This document shows, piece by piece, positions 27,401-39,300 of a stretch of DNA of 64,000 bases. Under the pieces are notes generated by a model that searched no databases, was not told the DNA's origin, and was given only the letters and a program-made list of their open reading frames with translations. Within the stretch, counting starts at the first letter, position 1. Each line of letters starts with the position of its first letter. Made by a program: the position numbers and the translations under genes. Source of the DNA: Argopecten irradians (taxonomy: Eukaryota > Mollusca > Bivalvia > Pectinida > Pectinidae); the NCBI RefSeq assembly GCF_041381155.1, contig NC_091138.1:19283255-19347254 (forward strand), read 5' to 3'.

Positions 27401-30400
27401 TACCAAAATAACAAATTCCAATTTTAAACCAATTCATGAACCATCTTGTCATTCCTATTTCAGATTGCTCAGCTATTTTTACTGCATTTTGGGAACCACT
27501 AAAAGGTACCTATAAACAATGTAACCGTACATATTTAATCTGTAACCATATAAAGCGTCTTTCGTGCAGGACATCATTGTTCTATATATTATTTTCTGTA
27601 TAACGTCTCTATTACTTTTCAAGTAAACTATAGAAAAAAAATTGATAGTGCCAAAACAAGTATTGCTATCTTTGTTTCCTACGGCATGCTGTTTTGTCTA
27701 GAGGTGATAATTGTTACTATATAATTATGTAACTATATAAAATATCTAATAATATAGTAGTAATAAAATAGGAAACTGTAAAGTTATGTTATTTATTGTT
27801 AATTACCATTCTATTTTAATTATCGTTTTTGTTTCCTCATAGAACATGACTTTCGTTGGGTGTTTATCACGAGGTTTCTTATGCAGCAAGGGGTATCTAC
27901 TGTAACAGGGTAAGTCATTTTATACCCCGATGTCTACATACGTTGTTAGATTGATGGCTCCAGGGATACTTATTTTTAATTAACAGTGAACACTTTCGAT
28001 GTTTTACCGCTCGTATAAGTTGAAGTTATGTTCTGCAGTGAGAAGAATATTATGTGAGTTTGGTCGATTAACAATTTTCATCATAAGTCATCATCAGAAA
28101 GAGTATGAGAGACGAGTTCATAATTCACATGGTTGTTTAATACAGAAATAGATCAGTAATACAGATTAGTTTGTTTTACTAAATTACACACTATAGCACA
28201 TTCAAATATCTTTGTTAACACCGTGAAGTAATTGTGTGTTACAGATTCCTAGAGTACTGGGTATCGGACATGATCCATATACCCTTCTGCTGGTCCGAGT
28301 CACGCGCAGTCGCTATGATGTTACTTCCGCTACTGTGTGCTGCGTCGTTAAGGTAACAAAGGCAGTCATCGATAACATATGATATCGGAATATAAGACGC
28401 AACGTTAGATGTGTAAGCCATCTAATGAGTGATTCATCAAGTATGAAAATGTATCTTAGATTTTTCTCGAAAGTGATCAGTTCATATCAGATGCAGAATA
28501 AACCTCAAGAACATATTTAAAGCAGAAATATCGATATAACATCCTATATAGACAAACAGCTGAATGATATAAAATGATGTTGAATTATGTTTTAAAATAA
28601 TGTTTCTTTTTTTATAAATTTTGTATGATAATGTATACAATGGATGTGGAGGAATTACATATGTAGTCATAATAACTCTTTTTTTTCCAGTTCTATCATA
28701 TTTGGTGTTATTTCTGATCGTTTCGGGAGACGGAAACCTATGATTATAAGTGCAGGTAAGAAAGACATTAAGAAAAAAATGCGGATAGAATTACTTCCAC
28801 ATCATATTAAAGCTGACAATGCAAGTTAAAAAATAATATATTAGGATAAAAAGGGGTATAGTTTTATTTCAAGAATCTTTTATGAGACATTCCCCTTTCG
28901 AGGACAGCCATTTTTGTTTTACATTCCGACGTCTTCACTGGTCATTATATAAAGTGCGTGAGAAGCCATTACCTGTAAAGCTGGGTGGGACTTGTTTTAT
29001 AAAGAAAACATGCCAACTTTTCAAAGATGTTATTTAGATGTTTGTCAAAATAAAATTTCCACACATGTGAATATATATTCAAATTATAATCCGTCCACAC
29101 ATCTCCACGTATATTATTGTACTTTTTGCGCTCGACTGGCTATATGTTCCTGACCACCTTTCCCGACCGACCGCCTCTTCCATATATAAACTACGTTTAT
29201 ACACACTGTTTCGTATTGGACATATTTTGGGATATAGCTGACAACACATTCATGTATTACTTCAATGAAACCTTGTCAGGTCAGTTCAGTGTTTATTTTC
29301 AGTTTGACATTGTTATTCGCAATATCGATGCATGTGTATCTGAGACAAGATATGTTTAGAATAACGCACGTGTGTCAAGTCATGTGCTTTATATAGGGTT
29401 GGCCAGTGAAAGTACAGTTTAACTCAGCAGAGCAAAAGAATAATGGCTACCATTTTCTTGTATACGAACCGTCATAACTTGGGGATGTCTCAGAAACAAT
29501 TTTCAAAGCAATATTTCGTTGTATTTTTTGTTTAAATTTCAAATGCATGTTTTCTAATTTGCATTGTCAGCTTTAAAGATGATTCTTCTAAGGTTTCAGT
29601 CCCGTTGAAGTCCTGTTTCGACAAAGATCAAAGAAGTTATGAGATTTTCAAATATATTTTTAATTATCAATATCTGTAGCAAGTTGCCAGATGCAATTTT
29701 TGTCAAAAAATTACATTTCTATTTCCGTAGATTTTTTTATACAGGGATTTTAAGAAATGGCCCATTTGGCGGCCATTTTGAAATTGTGTCTTTTTCCTCT
29801 TTGAGTATAGCCATAGTTTAACCATTTTTTACTGAAATTGTTTTTACTTAAATCATCACTGCACCAGCATTTTTGGCTGTATCGAGCTAATTTTTGCTGT
29901 TAATCTTTATTAGGTTCGTGGTTATTAAAATATTGAGCATCATTGCGTGAAGTAATACGCTTTTGCCACTTTATTTTTACATTTAATGGTAATTTGAGTA
30001 CTTTTATTTTTTACTCTAAAATACTGAAAAATAACACATATTCAAATGGGGCAAAAAAGTAAGCACACTGACCCTCCATTTTTCTGCCTAATTCAGAAAG
30101 AACAACCCATTTCCTATTAATATGCAAAATATTAACAAAAGTTTAATACCACAACTGTTTCTATAAAGTGTTAAATTTGGCACAAATGGCTGAAAATGGT
30201 GTATTTTGTAGCTCAAAATTAAGGGGTAGTGGTAGCATATGTTGTTATTCTGAGAAAAAATATATTTTAATATCTTATTAATCAAAACTTATATATTTTT
30301 AAAGAAGACTACAGGAAAATAAATTCTTCAAACTTCCATACATATCAAACATCTCATTAGGAAATTATGGCTTTAAACTCTTGTGTATATGGTCAAAACG

Positions 30401-32233
30401 GCAAAAACCCAAAAAATCTAAGATTTTGTCAACTTGGTATCTTTGAGTGACAATAGCTCAAAAACAAGCACACGGACATATGTTTTTTCTTCCATTTTCT
30501 TGTATGGTATGAACTCCTATTTTCAAAAATCTATATGAGAGAAAATGTTTAATACAAGAAAATTTTTACTTCTCAGAGGTGTACATCCTTAATGTAAAGA
30601 CTTGGTTATATGCTGTATGTTGCCTACAGAAAAATCATATAAATAGAGAGGGATGTTACCATATTGACGTTTAACTGTACATAATGTACGACAGAATATC
30701 TTACGATCCGTTTAAAACACTTATTTGAAAAACTTAAGATATATATTTTGTTAAACTGAGATTTGGAAATTTAGGTTTTTAATATAAAATATGGTGGATT
30801 CATAATGTACAAGTACAGGTAATCATTGCGAGAAATTATGAAAACTAAATGCAGAATTACATTTTAGCATTCACATAAACATAAATCCAGTAGATAATAA
30901 CAATAAATTTTATGAATATAATGGAAGGGGGGAGATGGGGGGGGGGGGGGGGGGGCACTGTAGTATCGCTTTTACCCCAAGACAATTCAGGACAATAATC
31001 CTGTATAATATTTCTATTTTGATTATTTCAGCGTTAATTATGTCAGTGAGTACCTCCACATTGACTTACATCAGTGGGTATAACGCCTACTTTATCGCCC
31101 TTGTGATGGCCTTCCTATTCGGTACGTATCACTTACATAGTTGTATCACTTTAAATTTAAATGATCATCAGTATAGCACTTTAAATTTAAATGATCATCA
31201 GTATAGCACATTAACGTACTAAGATTTGATTAAGATTATATCAATAACTTTTGGTGTGTTTAAGTGAAGGACTTATCCTATTTTATGAAACTGGACTCTA
31301 GTTTAATGTTGGGATGCAATGATATAGGATACAGCTAGAATTAACCGATCGCCTGGTGTAATATGGCCACGCATCGTACTCGAAAGCGCACGTGTTTCTA
31401 TTCAATGTCGGAGCAAACATCGTAGCACACAATACAAAATGCAAAGCCACGTGCAGTTTGATTGACAGCTGGCGATCCGTCAATATCACATATAGCACAG
31501 TACTGCCTTACAATGATCTATTCTTACATACATGTAGTCATAAATATAACGCATGATATAAGGTGATTTTTGAGGTATAAATTTATAACATCCAAGTTTT
31601 CTTGGTATATTGTGCGGGCTTTGAACTTCATTAAAAAAATATGAGAATATGTGAATATATTTAAAAGTGATCATATATAGAAGCAGTTCGATTTCAGCAA
31701 TACAATTAAGATGGGTTCCCACGTAATTGCGGTCAAATTCCGGTCTCTCCACAAACACATTTTTCCTGTATATATTCTGAGCTTTGCGTTAGTACCTTTG
31801 TTCATAACTTGCCGTATAAGCAGTTAATTATTAATGTCTTTTTTTATTTAGCATGTATATGAAATAGTTTTAAGAAATACCTCTAAGCAAAAATTGAGCT
31901 TAAAACATATATTTTCAAAAAACGGTTTTAATTCAGTTTTATGTTCTCCCTTTACTTCTAGGAATCGGTTTCGGCTCATTCCAGTCCGTCGACTTTGCGC
32001 TTGTAATGGACGTTCTTCAAGATGACAAAGACAAGGCCAATCACATTGCTGTTTGGCACCAGGCTCTGGTTCTCCCAAACGCTTTAGCTACCCCTGTAGG
32101 GGGAATAATTGTGGACTATTTCGAAAGCGTTGACTGTAAACTTGGGCTCGGCTATATAATATTGTTTGCAGTCACTGCCGTATATTTCCTATTAAGTGCT
32201 TTATTTGTAAATAAGATAAGGCGTGCGTCATAA
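18466..32233 (+). CDS. MFS transporter, 12 predicted membrane helices, 16 coding exons
   Basis: Major facilitator superfamily permease of 523 aa; substrate unknown. Exons: 18466-18521 (5' UTR from an acceptor at 18387), 21250-21377, 22386-22466, 23319-23424, 24276-24323, 24595-24637, 24912-25083, 26367-26468, 26749-26825, 27013-27127, 27464-27505, 27843-27909, 28245-28352, 28691-28755, 31032-31121, 31962-32233. Every junction is GT-AG, phases match, and the sum (1572 nt) is a multiple of three. The cytosolic N-terminus is acidic; helix 1 spans about residues 40-62. The MFS loop motif appears twice: SDR...GKRRP (102-114, helices 2-3) and SDRFGRRKP (390-398, helices 8-9). Helix 4 carries PYNALIAD (231-238); DFRWVFITRF (326-335) precedes helix 7. 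A polar loop of about 70 residues with N-glycosylation sequons lies between helices 3 and 4. The pattern recalls, from memory, actinobacterial and protist MFS permeases. The start rests on in-frame joining of the short exon 1; an upstream start is possible. Confidence 0.88.
19404..19911 (-). mobile_element. SINE-like retroposon, copy 1 (transporter intron 1)
   Basis: Near full-length copy of the family seen throughout 19-64 kb, in minus orientation, with the TTTG-rich complement of the tail at the left end. It is flanked by a perfect 13-bp target-site duplication AGAATTATCAATT at 19391-19403 and 19912-19924, which shows insertion by retroposition. The 71-codon + frame at 19718-19933 is a shadow inside the element. 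Confidence 0.9.
21404..22380 (+). repeat. Tandem array of CRE-like units filling transporter intron 2
   Basis: About 17 subunits of 50-60 bp, each with a core like GATGACGTCAGTTGACGTTG. Subunits are grouped into a higher-order period of 155 bp (perfect TGACGTCA at 21519-21526, 21674-21681 and 21829-21836; another at 22087-22094). The last three subunits form a 51-bp tandem (about 22190-22345) with the variant TGACGGCA. The array fills nearly the whole 1-kb intron and its final unit supplies the pyrimidine tract before the exon 3 acceptor. TGACGTCA is the known CREB/ATF binding palindrome; a regulatory effect here is only an inference. Confidence 0.93.
25350..26366 (+). repeat. About 69-bp tandem array of exon-8 5'-end copies (transporter intron 7)
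   Basis: About 15 units. Each contains TTTACATTACAG followed by CAATGTACA and a diverged match to the next 20-30 nt, for example TTTTACCTGTCACCATTACG. The genuine exon 8 begins at 26367 with the same TTTACATTGCAG, CAATGTACATAG, TTTTACCTGGTCGTCACGAC layout. The array is therefore built from a duplicated intron-exon junction and most units keep an AG acceptor. Units at about 25420 and 26167 share TATCTGGTCGTCACGATATA, so larger blocks were duplicated too. Copies run into in-frame stops soon after the exon-like part. Confidence 0.93.
28756..31031 (+). other. Transporter intron 14 (2.3 kb), no nested gene seen
   Basis: Long AT-rich intron. Open stretches at 29117-29359 and 30088-30285 have no recognisable motif. 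A run of 19 G at 30937-30955 lies about 75 bp before the exon 15 acceptor. Confidence 0.6.
30937..30955 (+). repeat. G19 homopolymer in intron 14
   Basis: Nineteen consecutive G residues, preceded by a shorter G run. This is a plausible G-quadruplex former in the transcript and also a place where assembly length errors are likely. Confidence 0.9.
31147..31206 (+). repeat. 30-bp direct tandem duplication in intron 15
   Basis: Two identical 30-bp units (CACTTTAAATTTAAATGATC then ATCAGTATAG) lie 25 bp after the exon 15 donor. Confidence 0.95.
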
Positions 32234-32249
32234 TGTTCCGAACCGATAA

Positions 32250-32255
32250 AATAAA
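32250..32255 (+). promoter_or_regulatory. Candidate polyadenylation signal of the transporter gene
   Basis: AATAAA lies 17 nt after the transporter stop codon, in an A-rich stretch. If used, the 3' UTR would be only about 40 nt. A more distal signal cannot be excluded. Confidence 0.4.
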
Positions 32256-34436
32256 AAAAGGAATTAAAGGGAAAAATTTAAATTTTAAGCCACTAAAGAC
32301 AGCCGGTTTGGCACCTTAAGTTGATAATACTTACTGTTTTTTTTGTCATCGACAAACTTCTGATAACGAGGTTTATTAGCTAATGAGGCAAGCAAGTCTA
32401 ATAAGTCAATGTATATTACCGAGGCAGCATAGCCAACAAAACAAGCAACACAGCAGCGTGATGACAATACCAAGAGTATCTGATATATATGATGTCATAA
32501 CTCTTTCATCACATTTTCGTTGGTAAGTATAATTTAAATGATCAATCATCTCTTTGAAGTGGGAGAAGACTGGCCTTAATTTACCTCCAGGATAAAAAGT
32601 CTTAATTCGTCAAAAACCTTTATAAGCCTCGTGTTTTCAAATTATATAAATCTTTTACTCTCCGATACCCGTTGTCTTGCCCAAGAGCTGATTGCAAGTC
32701 TAATATTTGACATAACATTAGTATGTCCGAAATGTATATACACATGTACTTTAGGGGAATAACAACTTAGTAAGTATCTAAAATTAATAACTATTAAGTA
32801 ATGAATACTTACATTTAACAAAGCTTTACTGTTATATCATTACCGTTTAAGATAAAACAAACTTCTTAAAGTGATGTTTGCATGCACAAATATTTAACTA
32901 GATTTTGTATCGTGTGATATGTATTACAAAAGAGTTTCACTAATTGTTGTGTAATGAGGAGTTATATCTATCTCTACACGGGAATGTTATTGAATGTCAC
33001 AAATCGTGCAAAGTCGGTCACAAGTTAAAGGGTGGGTCTCAGCTAAACATTTTTTCTTAAACCTTTGTGTCGGATAGCAGGATACTCGATATATAAGCTA
33101 TTAAAAAGTCTACTCCATTCTCACAGCTATTACAAACCAGAACAATTATAAAAGGATTTATCAGTTATTAATTAATTATACTACATGTTACTTTACAAAT
33201 TGGAGATTAACCCGAAGTCTTAAACTTTTACAACTCTTCATAGAATGAAGGTATATATATCTTGAAACCAATCTTATATACATGTTAACATTCAATAATA
33301 CCTGATATACAGAGTTGTGAATAGGGAAAGCTGGGGAAACTATAAGCGAACCACTTGAAGTGATATGTTAACAACGATATTTTAAAAGGTAAATATTTGT
33401 CATATTAAATGTGATGTGTGATAATCTTATTAATTTAGGGTATTTATTGTTTTATAATAAGTTCGTTCAATCGTTCTATTGTAAGTGATATAGTCTTATA
33501 AATATCGACTGCTTGTTTTTTTAGTAGTTACGGTTATAAATATTGAAATAGGAATCTCAGGAACAGACAATGGCATACTTAGTATTAGCATGGAAAATCT
33601 CGCCTGTCGAGCGATAAACTGATTTAATATATGTCTATATGGTGAACTGATAACTTGTTCTAGTCATCTGCTTATACAATGTATATAGCTGCTTAGAAAC
33701 CATGATACCGAAAATGCTTTACATTTTATTTGGTTCAAATAAGAATGAGTGAAAATTGTTAAGATATTCGAAATTTTCCGATTTCACTGATACTTTTAGA
33801 TTATATGTGTTTCGATAATTGTAATTAAACTTTAACACACAGTAACGGAAATGTGATGTATAAAATAATAAATATTATTTTTGATTAATTCTATGATTTT
33901 TCTTTTTCGCGAATAAGATATAAAATGGTATTAACGAGTTACACATAAAATCATATTGTGAATCTCTAGAAGGTTTATGTGATGTCACAGCACTGCTCAG
34001 ACAGATAAAGTTAATTAGAAAAATCTGGTTTCTACTTAGTGGGTTTTCGGTATATCATTTACGCTTGGAAAGTTATGATGGTAACAGTTCTTGGATATGT
34101 AACAATTATTCCAGAAATACATTGACAATTAACGTGTATATAGACATCGTTTGAGGAAAAGCATGTAATTCATTGTGACTGGGTATGTATTTTGTGATGA
34201 ATTCCAAGAATAGTTAATTTGTTAGCGTCTCCGAATAACGGACTGCTATATGGTATAGCCAAAAGAAAATTGGATTCTCAGTAAGGCTGACAATCATATT
34301 GGGAATTATGTTGGAATACGTGTGATGGAAAGTTTGTGTTCAGGTTTGGATTATTCTGTTTGGTGATACTTAATATGACAATACACTTGCTATTACTTGG
34401 TGGTGATCTTCTTAAAGCAGTTAAATGTTTTGCATT
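32256..34436. other. Spacer downstream of the transporter, nothing recognised
   Basis: AT-rich, with no open frame of note, tandem repeat or recognised element. Confidence 0.6.
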
Positions 34437-34738
34437 CTCGATAATCCAGGGGTTCCGATCACTTACTATCTCTACACACCCGGACTATCTCATAGTAAAG
34501 ATCGAGACAACATAAAAAAACAGGTAATTTATCTCTTTAATGCACGTCAAAAGAGACATATAACAGCACACTGTGGCTGACTGTGTGGCTTTGAAGCTGG
34601 GCGTCGCTCTCTTTAGATCTTCAAAGTAAAGCTATGCAGGTCTGTGATTGGTCCAGATGTTTTCCCTGAGCTGCCTTCAGTTTATGAGATAGTCCAGTCC
34701 AGGGATCGTAAGTGATCGGAACCCCTGGAGTATCGAGG
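34437..34738. mobile_element. Foldback / MITE-like element with inverted ends
   Basis: The left end reads CTCGATAATCCAGGGGTTCC then GATCACTTAC; the right end is its near-perfect inverted complement, GTAAGTGATCGGAACCCCTG then GAGTATCGAG. The inner flanks CTATCTCATA and TATGAGATAG also match in inverted order, giving imperfect arms of 50-60 bp. The roughly 300-bp body has no ORF. A non-autonomous DNA element is likely. Confidence 0.75.
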
Positions 34739-35061
34739 AGTAATGTTTTGCAGTATAAACAATTGTTAAAACCCGGCAGCTGAATAATTCTCAATCAGCA
34801 TAACTTGATGTTTGCACTCTAAATTCAGATATTCCTTGTAAGACTGTGATAATAACCACACAACAAAAGTATACCAATCTGTCTCGGGTGTACTTAAATA
34901 TATCAATCTGTTATAGATCCTGATATATATCATACTGTTTGTTACAACAATGTTGATCATTGTTTTGTTTTGTTTGTTGACTTGATTTGAATTGGAGTTG
35001 TAATAAAGTGATAAGGTCCACATTTTGACTTTTTATTTTCGATATCATTTTAATAACACAC

Positions 35062-35184
35062 CTTGGGTTTGCCAATGTACGTCACTGTGCCGTACTTGAC
35101 AGGGTTTTCGACCCCATCGGAAAGAGATATCTGCACTTCTGGGTAAGATTTCTCTGTATTACCCACGACAAGACAGTCTGCAGG
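35062..35184 (-). other. Candidate internal coding exon, CAP-Gly-like ending
   Basis: On the minus strand an open segment is bounded by an acceptor-like CTAAG and a donor AAG|GTGTGT. It measures exactly 41 codons (phase 0-0). Its end reads YGTVTYIGKPK, which resembles the opening GTVxYIG of CAP-Gly domains (known from CYLD and CLIP-type proteins). No neighbouring exon on this strand was found, so it may be an orphan or pseudogene exon, or chance. Confidence 0.3.
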
Positions 35185-35579
35185 CTTAGAACATATAAAC
35201 TGGAAGATGTAAAACATCATATGCAAATAAACATTAATGTGTGCAGTCCAACTGGACAATCCACATCACCTCTGACCTCAAACTCGTACTTTGACCTTTG
35301 ACCTTATAATCATCGTAATCGGAAGTCCAACAGCCTACCCATATTTCGTGGATGTTTACCCTGAAAAGACTATATTCGAATGGTTTTGATACAATTTATG
35401 ATAAAATTTCTGTGAATTTGAATATTTCAAAATTATTTACATTCTGGTTTATCACAATACAGCGAGTTTAAAAACGTTTGTGACAAAGTGATATAAAAAT
35501 TTGATAGTAAGTAAATAAATATTTGTCTTCGCTTCCTTAAAATCGGGTGTATTGTTTTAAACAGTTTTTTATGTTACAG

Positions 35580-35691
35580 GGGCAGCAAAGGGATCATTCC
35601 CTACCTAAAGAGTTGGACAGGGAAATATCTACCCTCGGAGGAGATTCGCGACAGTCTAATCCTCAGAATGCCTTGGGTTAAACAATTGTGA
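35580..35691 (+). other. Candidate terminal coding exon, family unknown
   Basis: A pyrimidine-containing acceptor (TTTTTTATGTTACAG) is followed by 36 codons rich in charged and aromatic residues (includes SWTGKYLPSEEIRDS) and a TGA stop. The composition looks protein-like, but no upstream partner exon or family was recognised. The other strand is also partly open. Confidence 0.2.
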
Positions 35692-36346
35692 ATCTCCATC
35701 TCGGGTAGAGATTTCTCTATACTATTCTATAATATACTATTATTAGGTCAAAGGTAGTGAAAGATCTTATTAATCCTGCGATATACAGGAAAAGATAACT
35801 ATGTCTTTTACCGGAAATAACACCATATTTTGTTGCAGTATAGGCGAAAATTAATACCAAATTGGGTCTGTCACGTGGACAGGATATTTAAACACTAGTT
35901 AAATGTCAACACTCCGAAATTACGCGTAGTGATTATTAGACCAAATATTCCACCGAGTTGTATCACTGTCCACGTAAGACATGGCATGATACCAGAAACA
36001 AAATCTGTCCGGGGAACCCTTGTCAATTGTTGGGATACTTTAGACATTTACCAAAGGTGCAATTATCTTAATACACGGACATCTTTTATTTGTGTACATT
36101 TAGAGTCATATTCAAGATTTTGTTATTATACTCGAAAATCATATATTTGATTTAGTATTTGAGATAATATACTTTTATTTTATGACAGGATCCGATTTAT
36201 TTCTTCATATTTAACGCTTTTATATAGGCTTTATTCCATACCAGTGTAAACCAATTCTAGGCCTTTATTTATTACTGGTCTAACATTAACATCAACAAAT
36301 AATTGATATCAAAATTATAAAAAATAAATACCACGGGTTTCCCATC
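35692..36346. other. Spacer 3' of protease gene 1
   Basis: No coding exon recognised. From about 36220 the sequence becomes alignable with the 3' flank of protease gene 2 (from about 46870), which marks the left border of the duplication. Confidence 0.5.
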
Positions 36347-36352
36347 TTTATT
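36347..36352 (-). promoter_or_regulatory. Polyadenylation signal of protease gene 1
   Basis: AATAAA on the minus strand, about 30 nt after the stop codon, inside TTTAATAAAGATG. The same hexamer in the same context is found after protease gene 2, which supports its use. Confidence 0.65.
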
Positions 36353-36380
36353 AAACAATATATAATAATAATAAAATGCT

Positions 36381-39300
36381 TTAGAGATTGTTTGTGATCC
36401 AGCTTTGGTAGTTGTATACCCTGGTGTAGACTCCGGGTTTGTAGGCATCGGCACAACCAAAACCCCAACTCGTGACACCTAAGGAAAGCAGAAAATTTTA
36501 TATCGTCAATTAATGCCAAAGATATGGTTTATGAAACGAAAAAATGATGTTAACGAAGTCTTCATATATTTGTCTCTACCTTTTTAAAATTAAAAATTAT
36601 ATTTATAGATCATCCTAAATAGTTAAAACTTCTACATGACGTCTTCTTCAGTAAGATCAATTGTGTCTAAAAAGTAAAAATGACTGAAAATTGTGATGTT
36701 AATATGTATAGATATTCTGGGTTAGTAGAATTCCATCTTCAACAATGAATAAATGGTGGCGTTTGGTAGAGTTTCAAGACACAATGCTACATAATAATTT
36801 TACTGTCGGGATATTGCAGTTGCTGTCGACTCATTGATGAAATAATCCCTTGATTTGGTTATACATACATATTCGCTGTTTTTAAATTTGTATCAACAAA
36901 CTCACCGCGTGTTTGAGGAAGTAGTATTAATAAACCCACCTGTAAGAGCCCACGTGTTTGAGGAAGTGGGACACACCAAAGGTCCACCACTGTCTCCCTA
37001 CATTCAAACAGACATTTAAAATAATCGTATGTAATATACTTGAGGAAACCATTATTATTGATGGAACTATTTTTAGTCTAGGATAAATCAATCATAAATA
37101 ATTGTTAAATAGTTGAACCATTTCTTTTGTTGAATACAGCTGTTTATTGTTGATATGTTTCTGTTTGTTGATATGCAATTTTTTCCAAGCACATGTCTTA
37201 AATGTGTGTTCATTTCATTTGAAATTTTATGAAACGAGTCTAAGAAAGCACGTTGTTTTTTCGAAGTAAATTATCCTGTCAAATTCAAATTGCTGAGTGA
37301 ATTTGCGACCCGAATTTTGGTATTATTAGTGCAAACAGTTCTGAACATCTTCTCATTATGCATAATGAAAGTATATTTTAAATAAAAAAAATAAATTTTG
37401 TGAGCATTTACGAGTTACCTTTTTAAGCATTTCAACATCAATAGAAGTCGCCTATAACCAGCGGAGGTAGCCAGTTTGTCACTGTTGATGGGGTGCTATG
37501 TTTATCCCCTTGTAACTTAATTAAAGTGTTGCGGTTGTTTTCTATGTTATGTTACTGTACATGATTGGGAGGTTGAGTAGTCCAAGTAACCATTGAGATT
37601 ATTTAAAAACGTATGTCATGCATTGCGTGTGTGTTTCGGGAGTTTGCAGTATGTTGCTATTATGCCATTTAAATGTATTTTTTTATGTTATGTAATTGTG
37701 GAACTTTCGCTCAATTTGCGATGCTGGATCACTGATGCATGCTGCCAAAGACATTAAACAACATATGTTATATTTAACCGTCCTATGATAGTTACTTACC
37801 TGACAGGAATCCTTACCACCCTGTGGATAGCCAGCACAGATCATTGTCTTAGTGTTCAGATAGCTGCCGTAGTACTGGCTACTAGAGCAGGTCTGCTGGG
37901 AGATGATTGGTACCGTTACCTGTCTCAACACATTCGATGATCCCGTACCTACAAATAAATCACTTTCAATAAGGTGGCTTATCAATTATGCGGTTTCATT
38001 TCATGTAACAGAAACAATGGCGTTATTCGGTCTTTCATATTAAAAGAGTTATCTGCCTTTAGAGAGGTACTGATTGTAACATCATATGTTACCAACTTCC
38101 TGAAAATCCGGTTACATTTGCGAGAGTTATTAAACGGAAATGTCATTTTTCGTTACTCAAAGAGTCCTAACTCTGCTAAATATGATTCGATGAAAGTGGC
38201 AAGCGAACTCATCCGAGCCCTTGGCACATTTAACCATTTGACCAAATTACAAAACAATCTCTTCAGATTTGTGGCAGTTATTGCACGGAACGGAAACCAA
38301 GCGTTACAGAAAGACGGAGGGACAAACAGGACGGACAGACCCATATTAATATCCCCCGTTCCGGTGAAAGCGGAGGATAATTAGATGAATCATATGCGTT
38401 AACAGAAAAATAAAACAATAATAAAGAAATGGCCTTTTATGAACTGAGATTACCTTGAGTATCTCCCCAGCCAGTAGAAACACAGTTAGTAGCCGCTGGC
38501 ACGTCCGTGTCGGTTATACAGACAGGGGTGACGTAGTCATTCAGTGTGACGGGGCTAGCAAGCTCCATAATGGCGATGTCGTTGTTAATGTTAGAACTGC
38601 TGTACCGACGATGGCTTGTTATAGTCCGTACAGACACACTCTGTTCCGTGGACCCTGTGGTCGTTTTGTCGTGGACACCCAGTCGCACTGTCCATTTGGA
38701 AGCCACGGCCATTGACCTTGATATTTTATGTATATGAGGACATTACATATACTATGTAAGACCTTCCGCTTCTAGTGATTATTGCTTACTGACATCTGGA
38801 TGGTTAAACTAAACTGATACACAGTGGATACCCATATACCACAATTTTATAGATTAAGACCACAGTTAAACCTGTCGATAATGACAACACAAGAGGCAAA
38901 CATAAAATGGTCATAAAATTTGTCTTTATACACAAGTTTGTCATAAAAGGTAGTCTATAAAGCCGGTACAAGCTAATGCAACTTTGACCGTCAATAACAT
39001 CTACCATATAAAATATAATATATGATATTTGTTATATGACTGTGAGTTTTGCCGTTTTCTGATTGCCTTTGACCGCTTGGACAGGTCATGACAAAATGCA
39101 ATGTCAACCTGAGACCGATGAACACCTGTTGAGAGGTTGACATTGCAAATTTGTTAACTTGGCTATAAATAGACAGATAATTCTCTGTCTCTTCTACTTT
39201 TTGACCAACCAAAGTTGAGCATTGCCGATCATCGGGCAATAGTCATATCAAAACGTGGCAGACAAGAGTGTGTTGGGATAAGGAATTTACACACGTTAAA

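Noticed and set aside
36901-36923. Second copy of the exon 6 end (GTTTGAGGAAGTA) beside protease gene 1 exon 6
   Set aside because: A short partial duplication of the exon in the intron without a usable acceptor; too small to treat as an alternative exon.
37974-38384. 136-codon + frame in protease gene 1 intron 4
   Set aside because: It lies across a dispersed repeat with GACGGA-type 3' end; not a host gene.
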